Shown here in pieces: positions 47,567 to 55,582 of a DNA stretch of 64,000 nt. The stretch is taken from contig NZ_CP067134.1 in the NCBI RefSeq assembly GCF_028553765.1, forward strand, positions 1,345,001 to 1,409,000, given 5' to 3'. Positions within the stretch are counted from its first letter, which is position 1. The number at the start of each line of letters is the position of its first letter. Source of the DNA: Paracoccus stylophorae. GTDB lineage: Bacteria > Pseudomonadota > Alphaproteobacteria > Rhodobacterales > Rhodobacteraceae. A model generated the notes under the pieces. That model was not told the DNA's origin. It saw only the letters and a program-made list of their open reading frames with translations, and ran no database searches. The translations under genes and the position numbers were made by a program.

Positions 47567-48502
47567 TCAAGCGGGTCTGTCGGCCCATTTCCGGCCGTCG
47601 CGCAGCAGCGCATTGGCGAGGAGGACGAGCTTGCGCATGACGGCGGTGATCGCGAGCTTTGGTGCTTTGCCGCTTTCAAGCAGCTGCTGGTATTTTCGCT
47701 TGAGGTCTGTGTTGAAGCGGATGGCGACGAGGGCGGGCATGAAGATCGCGGCGCGCAGGCTGGCGCGTCCGCCGCGGATCATTTCCTTTCCCTTCCACTT
47801 GCCCGAACGGCGCGTGAAGGGTGCCAGCCCGGCGAGGCTCGCGGCCTGTTTCGGCTCGAGGGTGCCGAGCTCCGGCATCTCGATCAGCAGCATGCACGCG
47901 GTCACGGCGCCGATGCCGGGAATAGAGGTCAGGATGTCGAGACGCTCGGCCAGGGCGGGGTCCGCTGCGATCAGGGTGGAGATGGTTTCGTCAACTTCGG
48001 CAAGCTGCTTCTCGATGATGGCCAGCCGCGCCTTCGCCTGGCGGCGGATCAGGCTGATCGCTGCTGTTTCAGCACGGTTTCCTGCCGCCGTCCGATCCTT
48101 GATCAGCGCCAGCCGCGCGACGTGCAACTCCCTCAGTTCGTTCATGAGTTCGCCACGAACCGGCCGCGGCGGCAGGTCGAGTGCGAGCCCCATCCGCGCC
48201 AGCAGCATCGCATCCACCCGATCTGTCTTGGCCTGCGTGCCAGTGGCCTCCGCGAAGCGCCGCGCCTGGCGAGGATTGACCTTGACCAGCGCATGTCCCG
48301 CCTTTGCGAGCGCTTCCTCCATTCCACGATGATAGGGGCCGGTCGGCTCGTAGACGATCCGCAGTCCTTCGGTGTTGCCGATCCATTTCAGCAAGGTCTT
48401 GAACCCGGCCTTGTCGTTTCCGAAAGAGTTGTGTTGCCGATCCGAGAGCCGGAACGCGTCCAGCCGGTCTTTCGAGATGTCGATGCCGATGATATCCTGC
48501 AT
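47567..48502 (-). CDS. IS110-family transposase
   Basis: A 311-residue DEDD-type recombinase: IIGIDISKDRLDAFRLSD (Asp), RIVYEPTGPYHRGMEEAL (Glu), QAKTDRVDAMLLARMGL (Asp), and the C-terminal Tnp domain ILTSIPGIGAVTACMLLIEM followed by AASLAGLAPFTRRSGKWKGK with the serine nucleophile region. The gene looks intact, so the element may still be active. Its ATG follows the 3' end of the bridge RNA structure by one base. Confidence 0.94.
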   Translation of the reverse strand: MQDIIGIDISKDRLDAFRLSDRQHNSFGNDKAGFKTLLKWIGNTEGLRIVYEPTGPYHRGMEEALAKAGHALVKVNPRQARRFAEATGTQAKTDRVDAMLLARMGLALDLPPRPVRGELMNELRELHVARLALIKDRTAAGNRAETAAISLIRRQAKARLAIIEKQLAEVDETISTLIAADPALAERLDILTSIPGIGAVTACMLLIEMPELGTLEPKQAASLAGLAPFTRRSGKWKGKEMIRGGRASLRAAIFMPALVAIRFNTDLKRKYQQLLESGKAPKLAITAVMRKLVLLANALLRDGRKWADRPA

Positions 48503-48709
48503 CCGTCTTTTCCTTACCTCTGCTTGTCATGCAGGCCCGAAGCCCTGCTATCCGTTCAGGTCATGAGAAAAGACGGGGGCGATCACACTACCGCACGGCC
48601 CGCAACGGCCGACCCATTCTCGATCCGTCCCCCGCCGCTGCCCGGCATATTTGGGGTGCCGGGCAGCGGCTCCCTTATCGCAAGGAAGCCGAGGGAAGTC
48701 ATAAGACAA
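48503..48709 (-). ncRNA. Bridge RNA of the IS110 element (target and donor loops readable)
   Basis: On the minus strand three structures follow each other. First, a 14-bp hairpin (48657-48670 with 48634-48647). Second, a target loop closed by GGGGG/CCCCC (48629-48633 with 48575-48579) and GATC/GATC, with an inner CGGCC/GGCCG hairpin; its left side has ATGGG (48617-48613), equal to the left target, and its right side GCGGTAG (48594-48588), complementary to CTACCGC of the right target. Third, a donor loop closed by CGTCTTTTC/GAAAAGACG (48575-48567 with 48512-48504); its left side ACGGATA (48555-48549) equals the element's right end and its right side GACAAG (48528-48523) complements its left end CTTGTC. 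This is the known bridge RNA architecture. Confidence 0.88.
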
Positions 48710-49178
48710 GCCCATGCCGACCAGACCTCCGGCGACTTCGGGGAAGCCGAGCCGGAGATGATGGGCGACGTTCTCGAGGAAGACGAAGGGCGGTTCGACC
48801 TCGGCGATGATGCGGGCGACATGCGGCCAGAGGTGGCGCGGGTCGTCCGCACCCCGGCGCTTTCCCGCGACCGAGAACGGCTGGCACGGATAGCCCGCAG
48901 TAATGATGTCCACCGCGCCGCGCCACGCGCGGCCATCGAAGGTTCCAACGTCGTCCCAGACAACAGCCTGATCCAGGGACGCGTCTTCCATCCGCGCCAC
49001 GAGAGTGGCTGCGGCGAAGGTTTCCCGTTCGACATGGCCCACAGCGCGATATCCGGGGATGGCGATGGTGAGCCCGAGGTCGAGCCCGCCCGCGCCGGAG
49101 CAGAGGGAGAGGCCGAAGAGGCATGCGTCTCCGGCTCCGGAAGCGCTTCCGGAGGAAGGTAGAGCCAGGTCATGCATG

Positions 49179-50555
49179 TCACGCTGCGGTCTTGCGCTTT
49201 CGCGCGGGTTCGGGTTCGGCATCCGTGTCCAGCGTCTCGGCTGGTGGTTCGGCATCGCCGCCTAGCCGCTCGGTTTTCACCTGCGCGAAGGTCCTGCCGT
49301 CGCCGTCGAGGATCGCCTCGCGGCCGGTCTCGGCCTGCCAGCGTTCCACGGCGACATCGACGTAGGCCGGGCTGATCTCCATTGCGAAGACGCGACGGCC
49401 ATTGGTCTCGCCCGCCATGATCTGCGAGCCGGAGCCGGAGAACGGCTCGTAGCAGAGGCCGCCCCGCGCCACATGCTGGCGCATCGGGATGCCGAAGGCG
49501 TCGAGCGGTTTCGGCGTCGGGTGGTCGGGCCGCTCGTCCTTTGCGAAGCTGGGCAGCGCCCATGTCGATGGCAGCGTTTCCTCGGCCACCTTCGGCGGGC
49601 GGTTCGGGCGGCGCCAGCCCATGAAACAAGGCTCGTGCTTCCACAGGTAGTGTGAGCGGGTCAGAACCCCGCGGTCCTTCACCCAGATGATCTGCTGGTG
49701 GACGAACGCCCCCGCCTTTTCCCAGCAGGCTTCCAGCATCGCCTGGCGGCGTGACGCGTGCCAGCAATACCACGCAGCATTTTCGGCAATGGCTTCTGCC
49801 ACGGCCGCTGCGATGAAACCGTCGTAGAGTTCGGCCCCCTGCGAACTGTCGTCCCACGTCGTGCCGTAGGACGCCGACCAGTCCTTGTTCCGGGTCGGGT
49901 GGTTCGAGCCGTCGTAATCGACGAGATACGGCGGGTCGGTCGCGAACAGCACCGCCCGCTCGCCATTCATCAGACGGCGCACATCGGAAACGCTGGTGCT
50001 GTCGCCGCAAAGCAGCCGGTGATCGCCAAGAATCCACAGATCGCCGGTGCGCGACGCCGGATTGCGCGGCGGTTCGGGGATGGTCACCGGCGGCACGGAG
50101 CCCCCGGTGCCATCTTCTTCCCCGTCCCCCTCCGGCACGTAGGCCAGCAGCTTGTCCAACTCGCCGTCCGAGAAGCCGACCAGCGACAGGTCGAAATCCT
50201 CGGCCAGCAGGTCGTTCAGTTCCGCCGACAGCAGCGCCTCGTCCCAGGTGCCGAGTTCGGTCAGCTTGTTGTCCGCGATCCGGTACGCCCGGCGCTGCGC
50301 CTCGGTCAGATGGCCCAGCACGATCACCGGCGCTTCGGTCAGCCCCAACTGCGTCGCGGCCAGGACGCGCCCATGCCCTGCGATCAGTTCGCCGTCCTCG
50401 GCGACGAGGCAGGGCACGGTCCAGCCGAACTCGGCCATGCTGGCGGCGATCTTGGCGACCTGGTCCGCGCCATGCGCCTTCGCGTTCTTCGCGTAGGGTT
50501 GGAGCTTGGCCAGCGGCCACATCTCGATCCGCTCGGGGGCGAAGGCGAGGGTCAT
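49179..50555 (-). CDS. ParB-domain/DNA methyltransferase fusion (phage)
   Basis: A 458-residue protein. The N-terminal 110 residues are a ParB/Srx nuclease-like domain (WPLAKLQPYAKNAKAHGADQ, DGELIAGHGRVLAATQLGL). The remainder is a beta-type N6-adenine/N4-cytosine methyltransferase, with ATDPPYLVDYDG near 225 and, later, CYEPFSGSGSQIMAGE and RVFAMEISPAYVDVAV. Such fusions are frequent in prophages and are thought to protect or regulate phage DNA. The start chosen has AGGATCATCCTC upstream. The dcm gene begins one base after its stop, so the two modification genes form an operon. Confidence 0.9.
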   Translation of the reverse strand: MTLAFAPERIEMWPLAKLQPYAKNAKAHGADQVAKIAASMAEFGWTVPCLVAEDGELIAGHGRVLAATQLGLTEAPVIVLGHLTEAQRRAYRIADNKLTELGTWDEALLSAELNDLLAEDFDLSLVGFSDGELDKLLAYVPEGDGEEDGTGGSVPPVTIPEPPRNPASRTGDLWILGDHRLLCGDSTSVSDVRRLMNGERAVLFATDPPYLVDYDGSNHPTRNKDWSASYGTTWDDSSQGAELYDGFIAAAVAEAIAENAAWYCWHASRRQAMLEACWEKAGAFVHQQIIWVKDRGVLTRSHYLWKHEPCFMGWRRPNRPPKVAEETLPSTWALPSFAKDERPDHPTPKPLDAFGIPMRQHVARGGLCYEPFSGSGSQIMAGETNGRRVFAMEISPAYVDVAVERWQAETGREAILDGDGRTFAQVKTERLGGDAEPPAETLDTDAEPEPARKRKTAA

Positions 50556-51017
50556 GAGGATGATCCTGTTCGATAGGTTGGCCAGCATGCGCCCAGTGAG
50601 GCGGGGCTGCGCAGTGGATTCCGCTGATGGCTTACGCCTGGACCCCGAAGCTGGACTCTGACTGGCTTCCGGGGTCCAGGGTATCCACCTCGGAGTCCAC
50701 CCGCCAAGTCTTTGTTATGGCGTCGTTATCGGGCGTTCAGGAAATGGATTCCACGCAGGGTGGACTCCCAAAAAATCGGCCCTGACGCTGGCGATATGCC
50801 GCGCTTCGCCCGCCAGCATACGAATATCGCCAGGAAGGAACCGGAAACCCCCTCGGGGTGGACCCCGGCCGGACCCTCGCTGGATGCCGGGGTCCAGGTG
50901 GCCCCCGTCAACGCAAAGGGGAGAGCGAGCTTTCCAGCGCACTCTCCCCATCTTGCCTTCGGAATAGCAAGGATCTGTTGCAGATGTCGAAGGAAAAAGT
51001 GTTGCAACACATTGGAG
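50556..51017. repeat. Non-coding stretch with a cluster of TGGAYYCC octamers
   Basis: No credible gene in 460 bases. TGGATTCC occurs at 50615 and 50745, TGGACCCC at 50639 and 50859, TGGACTCC at 50761, and their inverses GGGGTCCA at 50671 and 50889 and GGAGTCCA at 50692, so eight exact copies of TGGAYYCC lie on one or other strand in 282 bases. Two of them form a hairpin (CTGGACCCCGAAG at 50638 with its inverse at 50666). The pattern suggests binding sites for a regulator or replication protein upstream of the methylase operon. Confidence 0.6.
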
Positions 51018-51398
51018 TCACTGCGCATTCAGCCGCGCAGCGATCTTGGTCAGGGCCAGTTGCCAGCGACGCCAGGCGGTCGTGCGGTCGCAGCCGAGCT
51101 CACCGCTGATCTGCTTCCACGGCACGCGGGCTGCGCGCGACCAGACCAGCTTGCGCTCCGCCTCCTCGATCCAGAGCACCCAGTCGAAGGTCTGCTCGAG
51201 CCGGGTGATCGCGGCGGCCGAGGGCCAGACCCGCATCGGCTGCGGCTCCATCGCCGCGATCTCGCGGCTGGTGCGCACGAGGTCGGGCCAGGTGTTGAAG
51301 TAGCCCTGCGCCTTCACCGGCGGCAGCTTGCGCAGGGTGCGGAACGCCTCCTCGAAATGATCGGCGACGCAGTCGGCGGTCCATTCGCGATCAACCAT
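51018..51398 (-). CDS. DUF6362-like phage protein with C-terminal HTH
   Basis: A 126-residue protein: VDREWTADCVADHFEEAFRT at the start, a Trp-rich middle (FDWVLWIEEAERKLVW), and a C-terminal HTH-like segment WKQISGELGCDRTTAWRRWQ. The family occurs in Rhodobacterales prophages next to small early genes. It may be a regulator and could be the protein that binds the octamer cluster just downstream, which is inference. GGGAGGCGCGCC precedes the start; it overlaps the preceding gene by eight bases. Confidence 0.7.
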   Translation of the reverse strand: MVDREWTADCVADHFEEAFRTLRKLPPVKAQGYFNTWPDLVRTSREIAAMEPQPMRVWPSAAAITRLEQTFDWVLWIEEAERKLVWSRAARVPWKQISGELGCDRTTAWRRWQLALTKIAARLNAQ

Positions 51399-51600
51399 GG
51401 CGCGCCTCCCTGTCGGAAGGGCGCGGACCATAGAGCTTCTCGCCCAGCTGGCGGACCAGTTCGCGCTCGGGCCAGGTGAGGCGGTCGTCATCGGCTGAGA
51501 CCGCCAGCAGCCCCTGTTCCTGCCAGCCCTCACGCTTGACCTGCTCGGGATCCCGGCGCTGGCCGCCGTAGCCGGGGGGATGGAATCGCATGGTCTTCAT
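51391..51600 (-). CDS. Small conserved phage protein (69 aa)
   Basis: Sixty-nine residues beginning MKTMRFHPPGYGGQRRDPEQ and containing WPERELVRQLGEKLYGPRP. It overlaps the genes on both sides by a few bases, the mark of a real member of this tightly packed early operon. No function recognised. Confidence 0.65.
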   Translation of the reverse strand: MKTMRFHPPGYGGQRRDPEQVKREGWQEQGLLAVSADDDRLTWPERELVRQLGEKLYGPRPSDREARHG

Positions 51601-51854
51601 CGCTGCACCTCCGGCATCAGGGCGGCATAGCCGATGACATCGATCAGGCTGTCGCGGTGGCCGGGGTCGTGGGCGAGGCGGACCATCTTCAGGTCGATCA
51701 TGCAGAGCACGACCTGCGCAGGGGTGACGGGCTGGCCGAGGGTAAGCGACCAGCGGGCGGCGATGGCACGCAGGGCGGTGTCGGCCGGGCCATAAGCCTC
51801 GGATCGGCTCTCCAGCACCGCAGCCGCGTGGGTGAGGATCGCAGGGTGCGTCAT
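51597..51854 (-). CDS. DUF6378-like phage protein
   Basis: An 85-residue protein with RSEAYGPADTALRAIAARWS and MIDLKMVRLAHDPGHRDSLI, resembling the DUF6378/MazG-like small helical proteins common in phages (a histidine/acidic set around HDPGHRDSL). A nucleotide-related role is possible. It overlaps the RuvC-like gene by four bases upstream and the 69-residue gene downstream. Confidence 0.7.
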   Translation of the reverse strand: MTHPAILTHAAAVLESRSEAYGPADTALRAIAARWSLTLGQPVTPAQVVLCMIDLKMVRLAHDPGHRDSLIDVIGYAALMPEVQR

Positions 51855-52477
51855 GCCAGACCCCCGTTCGTCTCGATCGCCCAGAGCAGAATGGCGATGG
51901 CATCCGCCTCGTTGTCGTCGGCGGGGCTGAAGCCGCGGGCGCGAGCGGCGGCGATCATGGCGGCCTTGTCGGCATTGCCCTTGCCGGTGGCGTGACGCTT
52001 GATGGTGCCAACCGGCACGCCCTCGTAGGGCACGCCGCGCAACTCCGCCCATGCGGTCAGCGTCGCCATCAGCCCGCCGTAGATGTGGCTCGCATCGGTG
52101 CCGGCGTGGCGACGGACCTCCTCGAACCAGATCGCCGCGATGGGACCGGACAGCCGGTCGATCTCGGTCAGCCAGTTGGTGAAGCGCAGGTAGCGCATTC
52201 CGCCGCCGTCGAAGCGGCCGGGACGAAGCGAGACGGTGCCGCTGGTGATCAGACCGTCGTAGGCCCGGATCGCCCAACCGGTCGTGGTGCCGAGGTCGAG
52301 GGCGAGGATGCAGCGACCCGCTCCATCAACGCCTTGAAGACCGGGGGCAGCGGTGACGGGTGTGACGGATGTGACGGATGGTTCCCTATCCGCTCCACAG
52401 GCGCGCGCATGCGCGCGCGTAACGGTCATATAAGTATGATCCGTCACATCCGTCACACCATCTGAATTCATTGGCAT
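51851..52477 (-). CDS. RuvC-like Holliday-junction/RNase H-fold nuclease (phage)
   Basis: A protein of about 208 residues. After a repetitive N-terminal tail (VTDVTDHTYMTVTRAHARAC, PSVTSVTPVTAA) the RNase H fold starts with ILALDLGTTTGWAIRAYDG (first Asp), continues IWFEEVRRHAGTDASHIYGG (Glu) and ends with a DDNEADAIAILLWA-type acidic motif. This is the phage RuvC-like resolvase family. The start is ambiguous between two ATGs two codons apart. The tail is encoded by an unusual nested inverted repeat. Confidence 0.85.
   Translation of the reverse strand: MPMNSDGVTDVTDHTYMTVTRAHARACGADREPSVTSVTPVTAAPGLQGVDGAGRCILALDLGTTTGWAIRAYDGLITSGTVSLRPGRFDGGGMRYLRFTNWLTEIDRLSGPIAAIWFEEVRRHAGTDASHIYGGLMATLTAWAELRGVPYEGVPVGTIKRHATGKGNADKAAMIAAARARGFSPADDNEADAIAILLWAIETNGGLA
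52359..52459. repeat. Nested inverted repeat centred on an 18-bp palindrome
   Basis: A perfect 21-bp inverted repeat (52359-52379, GGTGTGACGGATGTGACGG..., with 52439-52459) encloses 59 bases whose centre is the perfect palindrome GCGCGCGCATGCGCGCGC (52401-52418). The arms themselves consist of direct repeats of GTGACGGAT. It encodes the N-terminal tail of the RuvC-like protein, but the symmetry is at the DNA level. Candidate cruciform, replication or recombination site. Confidence 0.85.
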
Positions 52478-52481
52478 TTTC

Positions 52482-54839
52482 CTATTCTCCCGAGAAAAGG
52501 TCAGAGTTGCTGTCATTGGGGGCGATGCCGCGAAACCCCTTGGCCGCACGGGTGTTGTGGCGCTCGAACCCGCGCACGATCAGCGCCTCCGAGAACCGCT
52601 TGACCGAGCCGGCGAATTCGCCGTTCGTCTCGGCCCAGGCCTTCCAGTCCGCGAACATCGTGGTGGTGGCCGCGCTCAGGTGCGATCCGAGCGAGCAGCG
52701 TTCATCGATCCAGCGACCGATGGCGTCCTCTGCCTCGAAGTAATCCTCGGTCGCGGCCATCACGGCGGGCGGTGGGCGCAGCCCCGTCCGCTGCCATTCG
52801 ATGCAGCCTTCGAGCGCCCATGCGAGGATCCCGTCGCGTTCGGCGAGCAGCCTGTCCGCCAGGTGCTTGTCGCGCCGCGCGGGCGGGATGGTGACGGTGA
52901 ACGGCACCATGTGCAGGCGCCGCTTCATCGCCTCGTCCACGTTGCGGATGGAGGGCTTGTGGTTGCCGACGATCAGCAGCTTGAACTGCGGGATGAACTC
53001 GAAGAAGTCCTGCCGCATGAAGCGGGCGGTGATCTTGTCGCCCCCGGTCAGCGCCTTCAGCTTGCTCTCGGCCCAGCGGCTGCCCTGTTCGGTCTCGATC
53101 GAGGTGACGATGCGCGCCCCCCGCAATCCCGCCATGTCGGTCGGGTGACGATCACCCTGTGTGGCCATGAACATGTCCATCGGCGCGACGGTGGCGTAGT
53201 CGCCGAGGATGGCGGTCAGGGTGTTGGCGAAGACGGATTTGCCGTTGGCGCCGGTGCCGTAGAGAAAGAACAGCGCATGCTCGGTGGTGACGCCGGTCAG
53301 GCAATAGCCCGCCATCCGCTGCAGGTAGGATTGCAGCTCGCCGTCCCCGCCGGTGACGGTCTCCAGAAAGCCGAGCCAGACGGGACAGGCGGTTGCGACC
53401 GATGCCCCGGCAATGCGAGTCATGAAGAGGCCGGGATCATGTGGCCGGGATGCGCCGCTCTGGAGGTCGACCACACCGCCCGGCGTGTTCAACAGCCAGG
53501 GATCACGGTCCCACGGCTCGGTCGTGGTCGCGTGGCGGCGGTCGGAACGGGCGAGCCGCTCCACGGCCGAAACCGTCGCGGCGGTGGAGAGCTTGGCCTT
53601 GAGCCTTGCGGATCCCGCGCGCGCGGCCGCCTCGCGGCAGATCATCCGCGCCAGATCGAAGGCCTGCAGCGTCTCCTCACGCCGCCACAACTTGCCCGAC
53701 CAGGTCAGCCATTGTCCCCAGCCCGCGACATAGCGCCAGGTCACGGCATGCCGGACGGCGAAGGCGGCGGCGAGCGCATCCTCGGTGAAGCGCACCGGCA
53801 CGGGGCCATCGTCGTCACCACCGGCCGTGCCGCCGCCATCGGGACCTTCGTCCTCGTCATCGATCTCGCCGTTGCGGGCGGCGTCGCGTTTCCAGAGCCG
53901 TTCGGCTTCTTCCCGCAGCCGGTCCTCCGGCCAGGGAGGGGCGACGCGCGCCGCGTTGTAGGAGACGATTTCTTCCCAGGCCTGTTCGCGCGGCACATGG
54001 CCTTCGCGGGCGCGGCGGATCCAGTAGCCCATCACCCGCGACAGCGCGTCGAAGCGCGTGGTGCCGTCGACGCCGCCTTCGCGGACCTGACGGCCGAAAA
54101 GCTCGGTGACGCTGCCGCGCTCGGGGGCGGCCATGTTGAAGTCGAGCCCGGCCTCGCCTTCGAGCGGCGGCATGGCGATGATCGCCTCCAGCAGTTCGCC
54201 CAGATCGTAGTCGCGGGGATCGTGGTGCAGGATCTCCACCAGCCGACGTCGGCCCTGTTTGGCATGGATCGATCCGGCCACACGGATCGGCTGGTGGGCG
54301 GACCGGAAGGACGGATCGCCGCCGACCTTGGCGGCGATCATGTGCCGCGCCCGACAGACCGTGCCGATGTCCTCGCCTTCGGCGGGTTCGGACAGACGCC
54401 AGTAGAGGTGCAGCTTGCGCTGGCCCTCGGCGGTGACACCGCCGGACGCCACTTCAAGCGTCGGGCATCCGAGATGCTGCACGAGGTGGTCGCGTTTCGC
54501 GCCGATGTCGCCATGGTCGAGATCGACCAGCACGACCTGCGTTTGCACGATGCTTTCCGCCCGGGCGTCGCCGGGAGCCACAACCGTACCGGGCGCCACG
54601 AACAAGGCCATGCCGGCGTCGCTCGCCCACGTCGCCTGAAGCGCCAGTTTCGCGGCGAGCGTGGCGTCCGCTTCGATGAAGGGGACGTGCGGCGGGCCGT
54701 CGCCCGCGCCTTTCTCGGCCAGTGCACGGACCGGCACCCAGCCGTCGCAGTATCCGAAGATGACGTCGGCATAGATCGCGATCATTTCCGCGTCGGGCGC
54801 GACGTCGTCGGGGGCATTGGTATCGGACGACACGCTCAT
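52482..54839 (-). CDS. Phage primase-helicase (P4/D5 type)
   Basis: A 785-residue replication protein. The N-terminal part is a RepB/AEP-like primase (VVLVDLDHGDIGAKRDHLVQ, QRKLHLYWRLSEPAEGEDIG, IRVAGSIHAKQG). A PriCT-like linker and the D5_N region follow (PGGVVDLQSGASRPHDPGLF). The C-terminal SF3 helicase has Walker A LYGTGANGKSVFANTL near 515 and the arginine-finger region FKLLIVGNHKPSIRNVDEAM near 620. It opens and primes phage DNA at the origin. The gene is preceded and followed by early genes on the same strand. Confidence 0.92.
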   Translation of the reverse strand: MSVSSDTNAPDDVAPDAEMIAIYADVIFGYCDGWVPVRALAEKGAGDGPPHVPFIEADATLAAKLALQATWASDAGMALFVAPGTVVAPGDARAESIVQTQVVLVDLDHGDIGAKRDHLVQHLGCPTLEVASGGVTAEGQRKLHLYWRLSEPAEGEDIGTVCRARHMIAAKVGGDPSFRSAHQPIRVAGSIHAKQGRRRLVEILHHDPRDYDLGELLEAIIAMPPLEGEAGLDFNMAAPERGSVTELFGRQVREGGVDGTTRFDALSRVMGYWIRRAREGHVPREQAWEEIVSYNAARVAPPWPEDRLREEAERLWKRDAARNGEIDDEDEGPDGGGTAGGDDDGPVPVRFTEDALAAAFAVRHAVTWRYVAGWGQWLTWSGKLWRREETLQAFDLARMICREAAARAGSARLKAKLSTAATVSAVERLARSDRRHATTTEPWDRDPWLLNTPGGVVDLQSGASRPHDPGLFMTRIAGASVATACPVWLGFLETVTGGDGELQSYLQRMAGYCLTGVTTEHALFFLYGTGANGKSVFANTLTAILGDYATVAPMDMFMATQGDRHPTDMAGLRGARIVTSIETEQGSRWAESKLKALTGGDKITARFMRQDFFEFIPQFKLLIVGNHKPSIRNVDEAMKRRLHMVPFTVTIPPARRDKHLADRLLAERDGILAWALEGCIEWQRTGLRPPPAVMAATEDYFEAEDAIGRWIDERCSLGSHLSAATTTMFADWKAWAETNGEFAGSVKRFSEALIVRGFERHNTRAAKGFRGIAPNDSNSDLFSGE

Positions 54840-55582
54840 GCCCAGCACCGTTCCCGCCAGGCGCAGAACCGGCATTCGAAGTGTTCGGGGTCGGCGGTGT
54901 GGCGCGGCAGCAGTTCGCCGGCATCGCAGGCGCGCAGGATCGTCACCGCCTTGTCGCTGGCCGACTGGGCGAGTGCGGCATCGAACGGCACGGTTTCGTG
55001 CCAAATCTCGCAGGTGTCCTTGTTGATGGCGGTGAACAGCGCCGGGTGCTCGGTTAGCCCCAGGTAGGCCTGGTAGAGCGCGATCTGGGCGGTGTAGACC
55101 GGCTTGGCTCTCGCGACACCATGCTTCGCGATCTCGCGCCAGTTCTTCGCATTGGCCGACTTGCACTCCCAGAGCGCGGGAACAGCCATGCCGTTCGGCG
55201 CGGCGACCACCACGCCGTCGGCATGCCCCTGGACCCGACCACCGACGACCGAAAAGCCGAACTGATCGCCATGGCGATTGCGCGTGCGCAGGTCGAAACC
55301 CGCCTTGCGCAGCCAGGCGATGGCCAGATCCTCAAGCACATGCCCGAGCGCGAAGATCCGGAGAGACTGGCCCGAGAACCCGGCGTCCGGGTCTTTCGGC
55401 GTCTTCAGGTATTCATATTGCAGCCTGCGCTGGCAGATATCGCCCAGCCGGCTGCCGCCGAGGTAGTCGCGTTGGGGGCGTTCAGCCTGTTCCGCGACAA
55501 GGGCGGTGTCGATGCAGGTGTTGACAGTATCCGCGAAACTCGGCGGCTTCTCCCGATGGTTGAAGTCGAAACCGGCGTCCAT
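54836..55582 (-). CDS. Cas4/RecB-like PD-(D/E)XK exonuclease (phage)
   Basis: A 248-residue nuclease. The motifs are RVQGHADGVVV (Asp), LWECKSANAKNW (E-x-K) and YTAQIALYQAYLGL (the Q-x-x-x-Y motif IV). A cysteine in SRLGDICQRRLQYEYL together with CRFCAWRERC at the C-terminus fits the four-Cys Fe-S cluster of Cas4/AddB nucleases. It probably resects phage DNA ends for recombination together with the ATPase and SSB encoded further right. Its stop overlaps the primase start by four bases. Confidence 0.88.
   Translation of the reverse strand: MDAGFDFNHREKPPSFADTVNTCIDTALVAEQAERPQRDYLGGSRLGDICQRRLQYEYLKTPKDPDAGFSGQSLRIFALGHVLEDLAIAWLRKAGFDLRTRNRHGDQFGFSVVGGRVQGHADGVVVAAPNGMAVPALWECKSANAKNWREIAKHGVARAKPVYTAQIALYQAYLGLTEHPALFTAINKDTCEIWHETVPFDAALAQSASDKAVTILRACDAGELLPRHTADPEHFECRFCAWRERCWA

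Larger units (their letters stand above)
47553..48710 (-). mobile_element. IS110-family element (IS110 type) with upstream bridge RNA, in dcm
   Basis: About 1156 bp between two CT dinucleotides (minus strand: 48710-48709 and 47554-47553) that mark the core of IS110 insertions. Removing the element restores dcm as GGCATGGGCTACCGCC (GMGYR). It has a 207-bp non-coding left end (48503-48709), one transposase gene and a very short right end of about a dozen bases. No long terminal inverted repeats are seen, as expected of the IS110 group. Confidence 0.92.
45593..49177 (-). pseudogene. dcm: Phage C5-cytosine DNA methyltransferase, broken by two IS110-family elements and a frameshift
   Basis: Three pieces rebuild one gene of about 345 codons. 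The first (49177-48710) has LFGLSLCSGAGGLDLGL (motif I), GYPCQPFSVAGKRRG (catalytic PCQ) and FVFLENVAHHLRLG, ending GMG. The second (47553-47190) continues YRLAAGLFTAAEVGAPHRRE, then shifts frame once before RLWPTPLAGDSKG and ends LLGRQ. The third (45796-45593) reads VLVTPTAGGRSCDTPRTLNP and FVEALMGWPTGW to the stop. IS junctions fall exactly between codons GMG/Y and Q/V. The enzyme would have protected phage DNA by cytosine methylation; it cannot be made now. Confidence 0.88.

Noticed and set aside
50615..50896. CRISPR array
   Set aside because: The repeats are only eight bases, occur on both strands and have irregular spacing; no cas genes are present. The two Cas4-like nucleases in the window are parts of a helicase fusion and of a phage recombination set.
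50712..51479. A 255-codon gene on the plus strand over the octamer region
   Set aside because: It has no ribosome site, runs antisense through the conserved DUF6362-like gene and has no recognisable family.
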